Below are positions 16,140-24,215 of a stretch of DNA of 64,000 nucleotides, in pieces. The position numbers and the translations under genes are program-made. Numbering within the stretch: the first letter of the stretch is position 1; each line of letters starts with the position of its first letter. Under the pieces are notes generated by a model, which saw only the letters and a program-made list of their open reading frames with translations, did no database searches and was not told where the DNA came from. Origin of the DNA: CAWJLE01 sp963843645 (GTDB taxonomy: Bacteria > Chloroflexota > Anaerolineae > DAOTYC01); assembly GCA_963843645.1 (NCBI GenBank), contig CAWJLE010000003.1:124001-188000 (forward strand), read 5' to 3'.

Positions 16140-16800
16140 GCTGTTGGAGGCAATTGAATTGCGCAAGTCTTTCGGCGCGCTGGAAGCGGTGCGCGAGGCC
16201 AGCCTGAGCATCTCGCCCGGACAATTCGTGGCCATCATGGGCCGGTCGGGCTCCGGCAAGACCACTCTGCTGCAGTTGCTGGCCGGACTGGACCGCCCGA
16301 CGGCGGGGCAGATCCTGTTCTGGGGTGAGGACCTGGGCCGGCCGGACGAGGAGGCGCTGGCCCTGTGGCGGCGGGCCAACGTGGGCCTCGTCTTCCAGGC
16401 ATTTCACCTGATTCCAACGCTCTCGGCGCTGGAGAACGTCGCTTTCCCGCTCTACCCGCTGAAAATGAGTGCGGCGGAGCGGCACGAGCGTGCGTCGGCC
16501 GCTCTGAGCGTGGTCGGCCTGGCGGACCGCGCCGATCACCGGCCGTCGCGGCTGTCGGGCGGTGAGCAGCAGCGGGTCGCCATCGCTCGCTCTCTGATCA
16601 ACAAGCCGGCGCTAATCCTGGGCGACGAACCGACCGGTAACCTGGACAGCGCCACGGGCAGCGACATCCTGAGCTTGTTCGACCGCCTGCGCACCGAGAC
16701 CGGTGTGGCGCTGCTCATCGTCACCCATGACGAGAAAGTGGCCGCCGGTGCCGACCGCGTGCTGCATATGTCTGATGGGAGGCTGACAAATGGGCATTGA
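16132..16800 (+). CDS. ABC transporter ATP-binding protein (LolD/MacB type)
   Basis: 222 residues with Walker A GRSGSGKT (37-44), Q-loop FQAFHLIPTL, signature LSGGEQQRVAIARSL, Walker B LILGDEPTGNLDS and the switch His in IVTHD. It belongs to the subfamily serving FtsX-like permeases. GTG 16132 follows GGAGGTG and overlaps the end of the permease; its TGA overlaps the start of the lipoprotein gene. This tight packing shows a single translational unit. Confidence 0.95.
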   Translation: MSELLEAIELRKSFGALEAVREASLSISPGQFVAIMGRSGSGKTTLLQLLAGLDRPTAGQILFWGEDLGRPDEEALALWRRANVGLVFQAFHLIPTLSALENVAFPLYPLKMSAAERHERASAALSVVGLADRADHRPSRLSGGEQQRVAIARSLINKPALILGDEPTGNLDSATGSDILSLFDRLRTETGVALLIVTHDEKVAAGADRVLHMSDGRLTNGH

Positions 16801-17290
16801 AATCGTTCGCGTTCTAGTAATGAAGAGAACCCTGAGTCTCGTCGCCGCGGCAGTCGTACTGGTGGGGCTGACGGTCGGACTCAGCGCCTGCGGGTTGCCG
16901 GGAATCCTCACGCCGTCCGCCGCCGGGAGCGGGGCGGGCGTGGCAGCGGCGCCGGGGACGGTCGCCGTCGAAATCCTGGCGTTCAACCACCCGCCGCTGC
17001 GGCCGGTGCTGGACCAGGTGGATACGCTGCTCAAGCCCTACGGCAACCGGGTGAGCGTTTCACGCTACGATCCCGATACCGCAGAGGGAGCGAGCTTCCA
17101 GCAGAAGAAAGGACTGACTGGCCACGTGCCCCTGGCCATCTTCGTAAACGGCTCCGACACGGCCACTGTGAACGGGCAAAAGGTAACCTTCGAAAGCTTC
17201 CCCAAGGGACAGGGGCCCGGCATGATTCCCGACGGCAACTGGTCGATAGCCGACCTGGAGGCGGTCCTCAAACAGGCGATGGGGCAGTAG
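16790..17290 (+). CDS. Lipoprotein of the ABC system
   Basis: 166 residues if started at ATG 16790 (behind GGGAGG), or 156 from ATG 16820, which gives the cleaner signal peptide MKRTLSLVAAAVVLVGL with lipobox LSAC. The mature part reads VAVEILAFNHPPLRPVLDQV with VPLAIFVNGSDTATVNGQKV, a pattern similar to thioredoxin-fold 'NGK' proteins but without a CxxC. It sits between the ATPase and the second permease, so it may be the extracytoplasmic partner of the exporter. Function otherwise unknown. Confidence 0.7.
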   Translation: MGIEIVRVLVMKRTLSLVAAAVVLVGLTVGLSACGLPGILTPSAAGSGAGVAAAPGTVAVEILAFNHPPLRPVLDQVDTLLKPYGNRVSVSRYDPDTAEGASFQQKKGLTGHVPLAIFVNGSDTATVNGQKVTFESFPKGQGPGMIPDGNWSIADLEAVLKQAMGQ

Positions 17291-17291
17291 C

Positions 17292-18527
17292 ATGGGCATC
17301 TATCTGTGGTCAGAGCTATGGCATCGGTTGGGACGCAGCCTGGGCACGGTCGTGGGTGTCGCTGTCGGCGTAGCATTGTTTATCGCCTTGACCGCCATGG
17401 GCAATGGTTTTCGTGACGCCGCGCGCCTGCCGCTGGCTGGCATCGGCGCGGACATCCTGCTGTCGCGGCCGGCGGCCGGGGCCGACACGGCGGCGGCCGC
17501 GCAGGTCGTGCGGGGCATTCGCCTGCCCTTCGGCGTGTCTACGCTGACCGACGACGACGCGCGCAAAGTTGAGGGAATCCAGGGCGTGAGCGCCGTCGCC
17601 GCCGGCCTGCTGCTGTGGGACTTCGCCTCGGCCACCTACCAGACCGTGCTCGGCGTCGACGCGGCCCAGCCAGCCGTCGGGCCGTCCCAAGTGCGACAAT
17701 TTGTGTTGGCCGGTCGGTTCCTGGAGCCGGGCGATCGGCGCGTGGCCGTGGTGGATCGGCACTACGCGGCGTTCTATCGGCTGAAGCCGGGCGACACGGT
17801 GACCATCGGCGGGCAGTCTTTCCCGGTGATCGGCGTCGCCGAAGCGCAGGGCAGCAACCAGGCAGCGGCGGCAAACTTCTACATCCCGCTGGCGGACGCG
17901 CAGGGGCTGGCGCACGTCGACGGCAACACGGTCGACCAGATCTACGTGCGGGTCAAAGCCGCCTCGTCGGTGGACCGGGTCGTGCAGGATAGTCAGGCCG
18001 CGCTGGGTCAGCTCAGTGCGACCACCGAACAGAGCATCGTTCAGGTCATGGGCGGCATCTCGCGCGTGTCGGAGCGCTTTGCCGGGGCGGCCGCGCTCGT
18101 TGCGCTGCTGGGCGGGCTGCTGCTGACCGGGCTTGCGTTGTCGGCCAGCGTCACGGAGCGAAGCGTGGAGATCGGCGTGATGAAGGCAGTGGGCTGGACG
18201 TCCCACAACGTGGCGCGCTACTTCATGGTCGAGGGGCTGGCGCTGGCTCTCGTCGGCGCGGCGATTGGAGTCGTGGTCGGGTGGACGGTAACGCTCGGAC
18301 TGGGGCTCATCCCCGTCGACTTGAGCGGGTTGAACCTGAACAATACCCCGCTCGGACTGAGCGCCACGTCGGCCGTGCCCTCCACGCTGACCCTGCCGGC
18401 TCACATGGCCTTTGAACCGGTCGTTCTGGCCCTCGGACTGACCTGCCTGGGCGGAGCGCTGGCGAGCTGGTGGGTCGCCCGTCGCGCCGCGGCGCTCAAG
18501 CCAGCCGAGGCCTTCAGAGAACTGTGA
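17292..18527 (+). CDS. ABC transporter permease, FtsX/MacB type (second)
   Basis: 411 residues with an N-terminal helix (LGTVVGVAVGVALFIALTAM), a periplasmic-type domain with VQDSQAALGQLSATTEQS, and three C-terminal helices starting at FAGAAALVALLGGLLLTGLA. It begins one base after the lipoprotein stop. It is diverged from the first permease, so the transporter is probably a heterodimer sharing the single ATPase. The last residues KPAEAFREL match the cytoplasmic end of the first permease (KPAEVFRSE), a family hallmark. Confidence 0.85.
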   Translation: MGIYLWSELWHRLGRSLGTVVGVAVGVALFIALTAMGNGFRDAARLPLAGIGADILLSRPAAGADTAAAAQVVRGIRLPFGVSTLTDDDARKVEGIQGVSAVAAGLLLWDFASATYQTVLGVDAAQPAVGPSQVRQFVLAGRFLEPGDRRVAVVDRHYAAFYRLKPGDTVTIGGQSFPVIGVAEAQGSNQAAAANFYIPLADAQGLAHVDGNTVDQIYVRVKAASSVDRVVQDSQAALGQLSATTEQSIVQVMGGISRVSERFAGAAALVALLGGLLLTGLALSASVTERSVEIGVMKAVGWTSHNVARYFMVEGLALALVGAAIGVVVGWTVTLGLGLIPVDLSGLNLNNTPLGLSATSAVPSTLTLPAHMAFEPVVLALGLTCLGGALASWWVARRAAALKPAEAFREL

Positions 18528-18840
18528 TGTTGGGTTGGAGGAGCACCTATCAGTCCGAGGCAAGGTTGAGAAAGACGCTGACTCCCGCGGGCCGAGCGGC
18601 CGTTTGAGTGCTCGTCGCCATGGCTATCGTTTTGTCGCCCTGATCTTTCTTTCGCCGGGAGGCTGCGGTTCGAAGCCGGCGACAAGCCTGGGACCCGATC
18701 GAGGGTGGGCGGAGGGTCAATCTGATTCAATTGACCGCCATGATTGCCGTGCGCCGTTGCTGACAGTCGCCATACGCTTGCCACTCTGAGAGATCAGGCC
18801 AGCGGTCCCAGCACTCCGCGAGCGTGCTGCATCGCCGTAC
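18528..18840. other. Intergenic region between convergent permease genes
   Basis: 313 bases between the ABC operon and modB, which face each other. The only open frame (18535-18789) has no ribosome site and no protein-like pattern. I see no strong hairpin. No modC is present here, although this is where it would be expected downstream of modB. Confidence 0.4.
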
Positions 18841-19674
18841 TCAAGGTCTGGCCGCGTTCCACGAGAGAAGAAGCTTCACCACTATCAGGGCCGCAAAAGA
18901 GAAAGCGATGAGAATGGCAGACAGGGTCAGGGCCACGTCCAGGTTCAGCTCGAAACCCAGATAAATCGCGAGCGGCATCGTCTGCGTTCGCCCCGGATAA
19001 TTTCCTGCGAAGATGATCGTGGCGCCGAATTCGCCCATCGCGCGGCACCAACACATCACGGTCCCGCCGATGATCCCCGGCCAGGCGATGGGCACGACCA
19101 CGTACCTGAAGAGCTGCCACGGTCCCGCGCCGTCCAGGCAAGCGGCCTCCTTCAACTGTCTGTTTACCGAAGCGAACCCGATCGACGCGCTCTTGATGTA
19201 GAACGGCGCCGAGACGAAACACTGCGCCAGAATTACGGCCACCGCGGTGAAGGCCACACGGATGCCGAAAACGGTGAAGAGCGGACTGCCCAACATTCCG
19301 CGTCGGCCGAACGCCAACAACAGCGCGAGGCCCGCGACCGACGGCGGAAGGGTGGTCGGCAGGTCGACGATCGTGTCGATGACGTAATGGGCCTTCCGCC
19401 GCTTCCGCGACAGCATCTGCGCGACCGGCGTCCCGAGGAGGACCGACAGCGCCGTGCTGATGGGCGTCGTGAACAGCGTCAGCTTGATGGCCTGCACAAC
19501 GTCTTCGTTGTGCAGGCCGGCGAGCATCTGCCCCGGCTCGACTTGCAACAGGAGCGCGATGATGGGAACCGTGACGAAAGCGAGCAAAGGCATGCTCAAG
19601 TAGCGCCAGAGTCCGTTAAACGGATCTCCGGACGAAAGCGGCGACGTGAGCTTCAGAGACTTCAGCGCGGTCAT
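18841..19674 (-). CDS. modB: Molybdate/tungstate ABC transporter permease ModB
   Basis: 277 residues with five or six transmembrane segments and the EAA loop LKEAACLDGAGPWQLFRYVV, where the ATPase docks. Also typical are LPTTLPPSVAGLALLLAFG and GEFGATIIFAGN, both strong ModB signatures. Its ATG overlaps the modA stop (ATGA). The gene is followed by a convergent operon, so no ATPase gene is co-transcribed. The missing ModC must be encoded elsewhere or be shared. Discriminating molybdate from tungstate is not possible from the permease. Confidence 0.9.
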   Translation of the reverse strand: MTALKSLKLTSPLSSGDPFNGLWRYLSMPLLAFVTVPIIALLLQVEPGQMLAGLHNEDVVQAIKLTLFTTPISTALSVLLGTPVAQMLSRKRRKAHYVIDTIVDLPTTLPPSVAGLALLLAFGRRGMLGSPLFTVFGIRVAFTAVAVILAQCFVSAPFYIKSASIGFASVNRQLKEAACLDGAGPWQLFRYVVVPIAWPGIIGGTVMCWCRAMGEFGATIIFAGNYPGRTQTMPLAIYLGFELNLDVALTLSAILIAFSFAALIVVKLLLSWNAARP

Positions 19675-20570
19675 GGAGTTCCCGAAAGGAAGCCGTACTT
19701 TGCCAGGATACCTTGTCCCTCCGGCGCGAGCGTGTAATCAACAAATGCTTTTGCCAGTTCTGGCTGCGTGCTGTCGTTCAGCGTGGCAATCGGGTAGACT
19801 GCGATCGTATTGAGACTGTCCGGAATCTCCAACCGGGTCGTCTTGCCCGATTTGTCGGTCGCTGCGTCAGTGCTGTAGACCACGCCAGCGTCTGCTTCAC
19901 CGAGAACTACCTTGCTGAGCACGGCCTTGACGGTCTGCTCGTAGGAGACGACGTTCTTCAGAACGTCGGCCTTGAACCCTGCGCCGAACGCCGGATCGAG
20001 TTCGGCCTTGTCCAGGAAAACGAGGGCGTATTGTCCCACGGGAACTTCCTTAGCGGCCAGGACGAGACGCAGGCCGGGTTTAGTCAGGTCTTTCAGTTCC
20101 TTGATCTGTCCGGGGTTGTCGACCGGAAAGACGACCACGAGCCGGTTGTTCGCGAAGGTCTGCTGGGTGCCGCTCACGATGCGACCACTCTCGAGGGCTA
20201 CTTTCATCTGCGTCGTGTTGGCGCTGGCAAAAACGTCAGCAGGCGCTCCCTGGTTGATTTGCTGAGCCAGTTGCTGAGAGCCGGCGAAGTTGAAGGTGAT
20301 CTTGGTGCCGGGGTGCGTGAGTTCGAACTCCTGCCCGAGCGCGGTGAACGACTCTGTCAGCGAGGCGGCGGCGAGAACGATGAGGTCACCCGATGGTGCG
20401 GAGGTCGTCGGGACCGGGGTGCCGATTGCGGTCTTGACGGTCGCGGGGGTTGGGGTGGGGTCCCCGGCGGCGGCGGCCGGCTGAGAGCCCAGTGTGGCAC
20501 ATACAGCCAGGCCGAGCAGCAACAGACATGCGAAGAAGACTGGGACAAAACGACGGTGCAAGCGATCCAT
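19671..20570 (-). CDS. modA: Molybdate/tungstate-binding protein ModA
   Basis: 299 residues: a signal peptide (FFACLLLLGLAVCATLG), a Pro/Thr linker, then the periplasmic binding fold beginning LIVLAAASLTESFTALGQEF. It has FAGSQQLAQQINQGAPADVF, FANNRLVVVFP, and the C-terminal AGVVYSTDA and IATLNDS segments. Ser of AASL and of GSQQL are the usual oxyanion ligands. ATG 20570 follows GGAGGA at 6 bases. It lies behind a 300-base structured leader and is coupled to modB. It could bind tungstate, in line with the tungsten-cofactor genes at the left end. Confidence 0.9.
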   Translation of the reverse strand: MDRLHRRFVPVFFACLLLLGLAVCATLGSQPAAAAGDPTPTPATVKTAIGTPVPTTSAPSGDLIVLAAASLTESFTALGQEFELTHPGTKITFNFAGSQQLAQQINQGAPADVFASANTTQMKVALESGRIVSGTQQTFANNRLVVVFPVDNPGQIKELKDLTKPGLRLVLAAKEVPVGQYALVFLDKAELDPAFGAGFKADVLKNVVSYEQTVKAVLSKVVLGEADAGVVYSTDAATDKSGKTTRLEIPDSLNTIAVYPIATLNDSTQPELAKAFVDYTLAPEGQGILAKYGFLSGTP

Positions 20571-20888
20571 TGGATTCCTCCAGGTTGAGAGTGTGGTGCG
20601 GCTTCGATTTCTTCGTCTTCGTCCGGGTGCGCAAACGGCACAAAACAAATCGCCGGCTTCCCGTTTGGAAAGTCGGCGAGCAGACGCAAGCATACGCACA
20701 CGCGGTCGCGTGCGATCGTCCTTCTCCTTTCCAAACACGAGGAGGCAAGACAGTTTCCCGTCTTACCCACGATCACAGTCAAACACTGACTATGATCCCC
20801 TGGGAGAGCCCACGGTCCGGCCCGGTAGCCATGGCGCGCCCGCTTTAGGCTACGGGGCTTGGAGAACGCTATTCTATTTGTTTCGATT
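20571..20888 (-). ncRNA. Structured 5' leader of modA, candidate riboswitch
   Basis: Between the promoter and modA the minus-strand transcript can form several helices. An 11-position stem with one mismatch joins 20820-20830 and 20848-20858. An 11-bp stem joins 20771-20781 and 20787-20797; its one C-A mismatch on the plus strand becomes a G-U pair in the minus-strand RNA, which supports the orientation. Smaller hairpins lie at 20747-20764, 20695-20714 and 20651-20678. GTTTGGAAAG (20663-20672) is perfectly complementary to 20727-20736 and would compete with the local hairpin, a switch-like feature. Moco/Tuco riboswitches occur at this position, but I cannot match their consensus by eye. Confidence 0.5.
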
Positions 20889-20894
20889 GCCCAT

Positions 20895-20923
20895 ATCATA
20901 ACTCAGAAAGGGAATTGCGTCAA
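20895..20923 (-). promoter_or_regulatory. Promoter of modA-modB
   Basis: On the minus strand TTGACG (20923-20918), 17 bases, TATGAT (20900-20895). This places the transcription start near 20888, giving a leader of about 318 bases before modA. Confidence 0.7.
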
Positions 20924-21007
20924 AGTGCACGATAGCGGCGAGCGCGCCTCTCGTGCTATAATGCCGGCACCGGCTCGTCATGCCGATTCTGTCCAGAGGG
21001 GATAATC

Positions 21008-22622
21008 ATGACTTATTTTCGATCGCGCCGCTCGGCGGTGTTGGCCCGGAATGGCGCCGTCGCAACCAGCCAGCCGCTGGCCGCTCAGGCCGGCCTGCAA
21101 ATGATGCGAGCCGGCGGTAATGCTGTGGATGCTGCTGTAGCCGCGTCTGCGGCGCTTGGTGTAGTAGAGCCAATGTCGACTGGAGTCGGCGGCGACCTGT
21201 TCGCTTTGATCTGGGACGCGAGCGATCGCCGTGTGGTCGCCCTGAACGGCAGCGGCCGGTCAGCCCGCGCGGCCAACGTAGAGGATGTGCGGCGTCGAGG
21301 CTTCCAACGCATTCCGACGCATGGTTCGGGAGCGGCCCTCTCCGTGTCCGTGCCGGGCACGGTGGACGGCTGGCAGACGGCCCTGGAGGCACATGGACGT
21401 ATGAGCCTGCGTGACGTTCTGGGTCCGGCCATCGAGTATGCCTTGGACGGCTACGCAGTGTCGGAGATCATCGCCGACGCCTGGCAGGGCAGCGAGGCCA
21501 AGCTCGCCGCTCGCCCGTCCGGGCTGGAGCTACTTCCCGAAGGGCGCGCTCCTCGGTATGGAGAGGTCGTCCGTCTGCCCGAGCTGGGGCGGACCCTGCA
21601 GGCAGTCGCCGAGGGCGGCCGCGACGCTTTCTACCGGGGAGATTTGGCGCGGCGCATCGCCGCATTCGTGCAGTCGGAGGGCGGCTGGCTCACCACCGAT
21701 GACCTGGCCGCGCATCATTCGGATTGGGACGAACCGATCCATACCGACTATCGGGATGTGACGGTCTGGGAGTGCCCGCCGAACGGTCAGGGCATCGCCG
21801 CGCTGATGGCCCTGAACCTTGCCGCGGGATTCGACCTGGGTGCCATGGGCTGGCAGTCCGCAGACACGTACCACTGCCTGATCGAATCCATGAAGCTGGC
21901 TTTCGCAGATGCCCTGCACTACGTGGCCGATCCGCGGGCAGTGGACGTGCCCATCGGCCCGCTGCTGTCGAGGGAATACGCGGCTCGCCGACGCCAGGAA
22001 ATCCGGCTGGATTCGGCCCTGCGCGACGTGAGCTACGGCCAACCGGGCGGCGCTGCGGACACAGTTTACGTAACTGCAGTGGATGGAGAAGGCAATGCCT
22101 GCTCTCTGATCAACAGCGTATTTCACAGCTTTGGCAGCGGCCTGGTCGTGCCGGGAACGGGCATCGCGCTCCAGAATCGTGGTGCGTTATTCTCGCTCGA
22201 CGAAGCGCATCCGAACTTTCTGCGAGGGGGCCAGCGGCCTTACCAGACTATCATTCCCGGCCTGGCGACCCGCGGCGACCAGCTATGGCTCAGTTTTGGG
22301 GTCATGGGCGGCTTCCAGCAACCGCAGGGGCACCTGCAGGTCATCTCGAACATGGTCGATTTTGGCCTCGATTCGCAGGCCGCCCTCGACGCGCTTCGGT
22401 TCCACGTCGACGTCGAGAACGGAGGCGAGGTGAAGGTCGAGGCCGGGCTGCCGCACGAGACGATCGCGGAGCTGCGGCGGCGCGGCCACGAGGTGGATGT
22501 GGTGGACGGTTATGCCCGGACCGTGTTTGGCGGCGGACAGATCATCGCCCGCGACCCGGAGATCCGGCGTGTTGACTGCCGGATCGGAGCCGCGCAAGGA
22601 TGGAGCCGCCGTAGGGTGGTAG
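21008..22622 (+). CDS. ggt: Gamma-glutamyltransferase family protein, frameshifted near the C-terminus
   Basis: It begins SAVLARNGAVATSQPLAAQAG with GGNAVDAAVAASAALGVVEP, the classic GGT start. The nucleophile is expected at Thr352 (ADTVYVTAVDGEGNACS), and the oxyanion region is GVMGGFQQPQGHLQV. Near 22563 the frame shifts by one base. The correct frame then reads SGVLTAGSEPRKDGAAVGW and stops at 22622, the canonical end of the family, for about 538 residues. The uncorrected frame runs on to 22810 with a meaningless tail. Members hydrolyse or transfer gamma-glutamyl groups of glutathione-like compounds. ATG 21008 follows GAGGGG. No signal peptide is visible. Confidence 0.85.
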
Positions 22623-22705
22623 GCGCGAGAGCATTCGGACGACTTCCGAAGTATTTCAACGGTCGCCACACCTGGATCGGTGCGACGGCCGAACGCTGGA
22701 TGCCA

Positions 22706-23545
22706 TCAGGCCCTGGTCGCCGTGACGCGGACGCTCGCGATGAGGTTCTGAAGGCGGTCCGCCTTGGTGCGGTCGGACGTGTAGTCGTGCGGATCGATGA
22801 CGACGCGTGACGCGACCGTCACTTCGCTCAGGCCCGCGGCCCGCATGGCGGCGAGGTAGTCGTCTTCCCGGAGTGCGCCGCTGACGCAGGCTGCGTACAG
22901 ATCCACATCAGCCCGCAGGTCGGTTGGGATCTCGCCCAGCAGCACGATGTCGGATACAGACACGCGTCCCCCCGGCTTGAGAATCCTGGCGATGTCGCGA
23001 AAGACGGCCGGCTTGTCCGGCGATAGATTGATGACACAGTTGGAGATGACCCAGTCCGCAGTGCTCGAGTCGACCGGCATGTGCTCGATAGTCCCGTAGC
23101 GGAATTCTACGTTGGTTGCGCCGGCCTTGGCGACGTTGCGCCAGGCCAGGCTCAGCATCTCCGGGGTCATGTCCACGCCGATGACGCGACCGGTCGGGCC
23201 CACGCGGCGGCCTGCAAGCAGGCAGTCCAGCCCGCCGCCGCTGCCGAGGTCGACCACGACGTCGCCCGGACGTAGTTCGGCCAGGCTCACGGGATCGCCG
23301 CAGCCCCAGCTGGCTTCGGCAACGTCCGCGGGGACACCGGCCAGCGTCTTTGCGTCGTAGATCTGCCCGCCGGGGCTTTGCTCGACGGGCAGGCCGCCGG
23401 CCGACGCGCCGCAGCAGGATGAGCGACCGGCGCCGCCGCAGCAGGCCGTCCCGCTGCTGCCCTCGTCCAGCACGTTGCGAGCGCTTTCTGCGTATGCAGT
23501 GCGCACCCGGCGACGGACTTCGTCTGGATTCTCGTTGCTGTTCAT
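22706..23545 (-). CDS. arsM: Arsenite S-adenosylmethionine methyltransferase ArsM
   Basis: 279 residues. The SAM-binding Rossmann motif VVVDLGSGGGLDCLLAGRRV lies at about 97-115. The three cysteines needed for As(III) binding are all present: Cys82 (SWGCGDPV), Cys170 (ISNCVINLSPDK) and Cys220 (YAACVSGALRE). An N-terminal Cys-rich segment (TACCGG, SSCCG) is common in ArsM. ATG 23545 follows GGGAGG. It methylates arsenite to mono-, di- and trimethyl species. It is the second gene behind an arsR with an ars-type promoter, 160 bases after it. Confidence 0.93.
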   Translation of the reverse strand: MNSNENPDEVRRRVRTAYAESARNVLDEGSSGTACCGGAGRSSCCGASAGGLPVEQSPGGQIYDAKTLAGVPADVAEASWGCGDPVSLAELRPGDVVVDLGSGGGLDCLLAGRRVGPTGRVIGVDMTPEMLSLAWRNVAKAGATNVEFRYGTIEHMPVDSSTADWVISNCVINLSPDKPAVFRDIARILKPGGRVSVSDIVLLGEIPTDLRADVDLYAACVSGALREDDYLAAMRAAGLSEVTVASRVVIDPHDYTSDRTKADRLQNLIASVRVTATRA

Positions 23546-23704
23546 AGTGATTCCTCCCTGATAAGATGAGTAGAATTGTGCGTTCCGGCCCTTGTGTGGA
23601 GTCAGGCGGCGGGCCGGTGCGATTCCAACCGCCTCACCAGCCGGCAGTGCCCGGTCCCCAGCCGCTAGATCGTAAAAAACCGATGATACCAACCAAAAAA
23701 AGAC

Positions 23705-24046
23705 TCAACAGCAATCTGAATTTTGGTCAATGTGACACATGCCCTCGTCCAGGCCGTCAGCGAACTGACAGATCTGCTCGCCGAGCCAATGCAGGGCCTC
23801 GCGATCGAGGCAGTAGTTCATGGCCGGACCTTCGATTTCACCTCGGATCAGGCCTGCCTCGCGCAGTACTTTCAGGTGTTGTGATACCGTCGATTGCGCC
23901 AGTGGCGTTTGCTGCACGATGTCGGCGACAATGCATTGCGGACACTGAGCGAGATAGGCGATGATCCGGTACCTGGCCGGGTTTCCGAGCGCCCGCAACA
24001 TCTGGACCAGGCGCTTGCACTCGGGCGGCAGCTGATGGGTTTTCAT
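23705..24046 (-). CDS. arsR: ArsR-family regulator upstream of arsM
   Basis: 113 residues with LRALGNPARYRIIAYLAQCP, CIVADIVQQTPLAQSTVSQH and LKVLREAGLIRGEIEGPAMN. A CPQC pair (35, 38) precedes the recognition helix. A C-terminal Cys-rich tail (MCHIDQNSDCC) offers more thiol ligands. ATG 24046 is chosen over a GTG at 24067, which lies closer to the operator. It is transcribed from a consensus promoter overlapped by a palindrome-like operator. It probably represses arsM and itself until arsenite binds. Confidence 0.88.
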   Translation of the reverse strand: MKTHQLPPECKRLVQMLRALGNPARYRIIAYLAQCPQCIVADIVQQTPLAQSTVSQHLKVLREAGLIRGEIEGPAMNYCLDREALHWLGEQICQFADGLDEGMCHIDQNSDCC

Positions 24047-24072
24047 TGGCGAGATCCCCGTTTCCACGTTTC

Positions 24073-24107
24073 ATCGTAATTATACGATATAACGATAGAG
24101 AAGTCAA
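24073..24107 (-). promoter_or_regulatory. arsR-arsM promoter with overlapping operator
   Basis: On the minus strand TTGACT (24107-24102), 17 bases, TATAAT (24084-24079). ATCGT and ACGAT bound an imperfect 24-base inverted repeat (24073-24096) covering the -10 and much of the spacer. This is the expected place for an ArsR operator. Confidence 0.8.
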
Positions 24108-24215
24108 ATCGAGAGCCTGGAGAACCGTTCGGACTGCAGGGCCGTATGTATCGTAATACGGGTTTGAACTCGTGTCATCGCATGCCAGGCCGTAAGGGAA
24201 AGGACTGCAGATACT

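Noticed and set aside
14904..16379. 491-residue open frame on the minus strand opposite the ABC permease
   Set aside because: It is a GC-rich shadow frame. The plus-strand permease has clear helices, family ending and ribosome site.
18535..18789. 84-residue open frame after the second ABC permease
   Set aside because: Composition is random for GC-rich DNA and it has no motif or convincing start.
22623..22810. C-terminal extension of the gamma-glutamyltransferase frame to 22810
   Set aside because: The +1 frame gives the canonical family ending and a stop at 22622. The extension has no family character and overlaps arsM.
23580..23700. GGTGCGATTCC and AGTCAGG words resembling cobalamin riboswitch boxes between arsR and arsM
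   Set aside because: The words are in the wrong order and on the strand opposite to the genes. No complete B12 box or core helix could be drawn.
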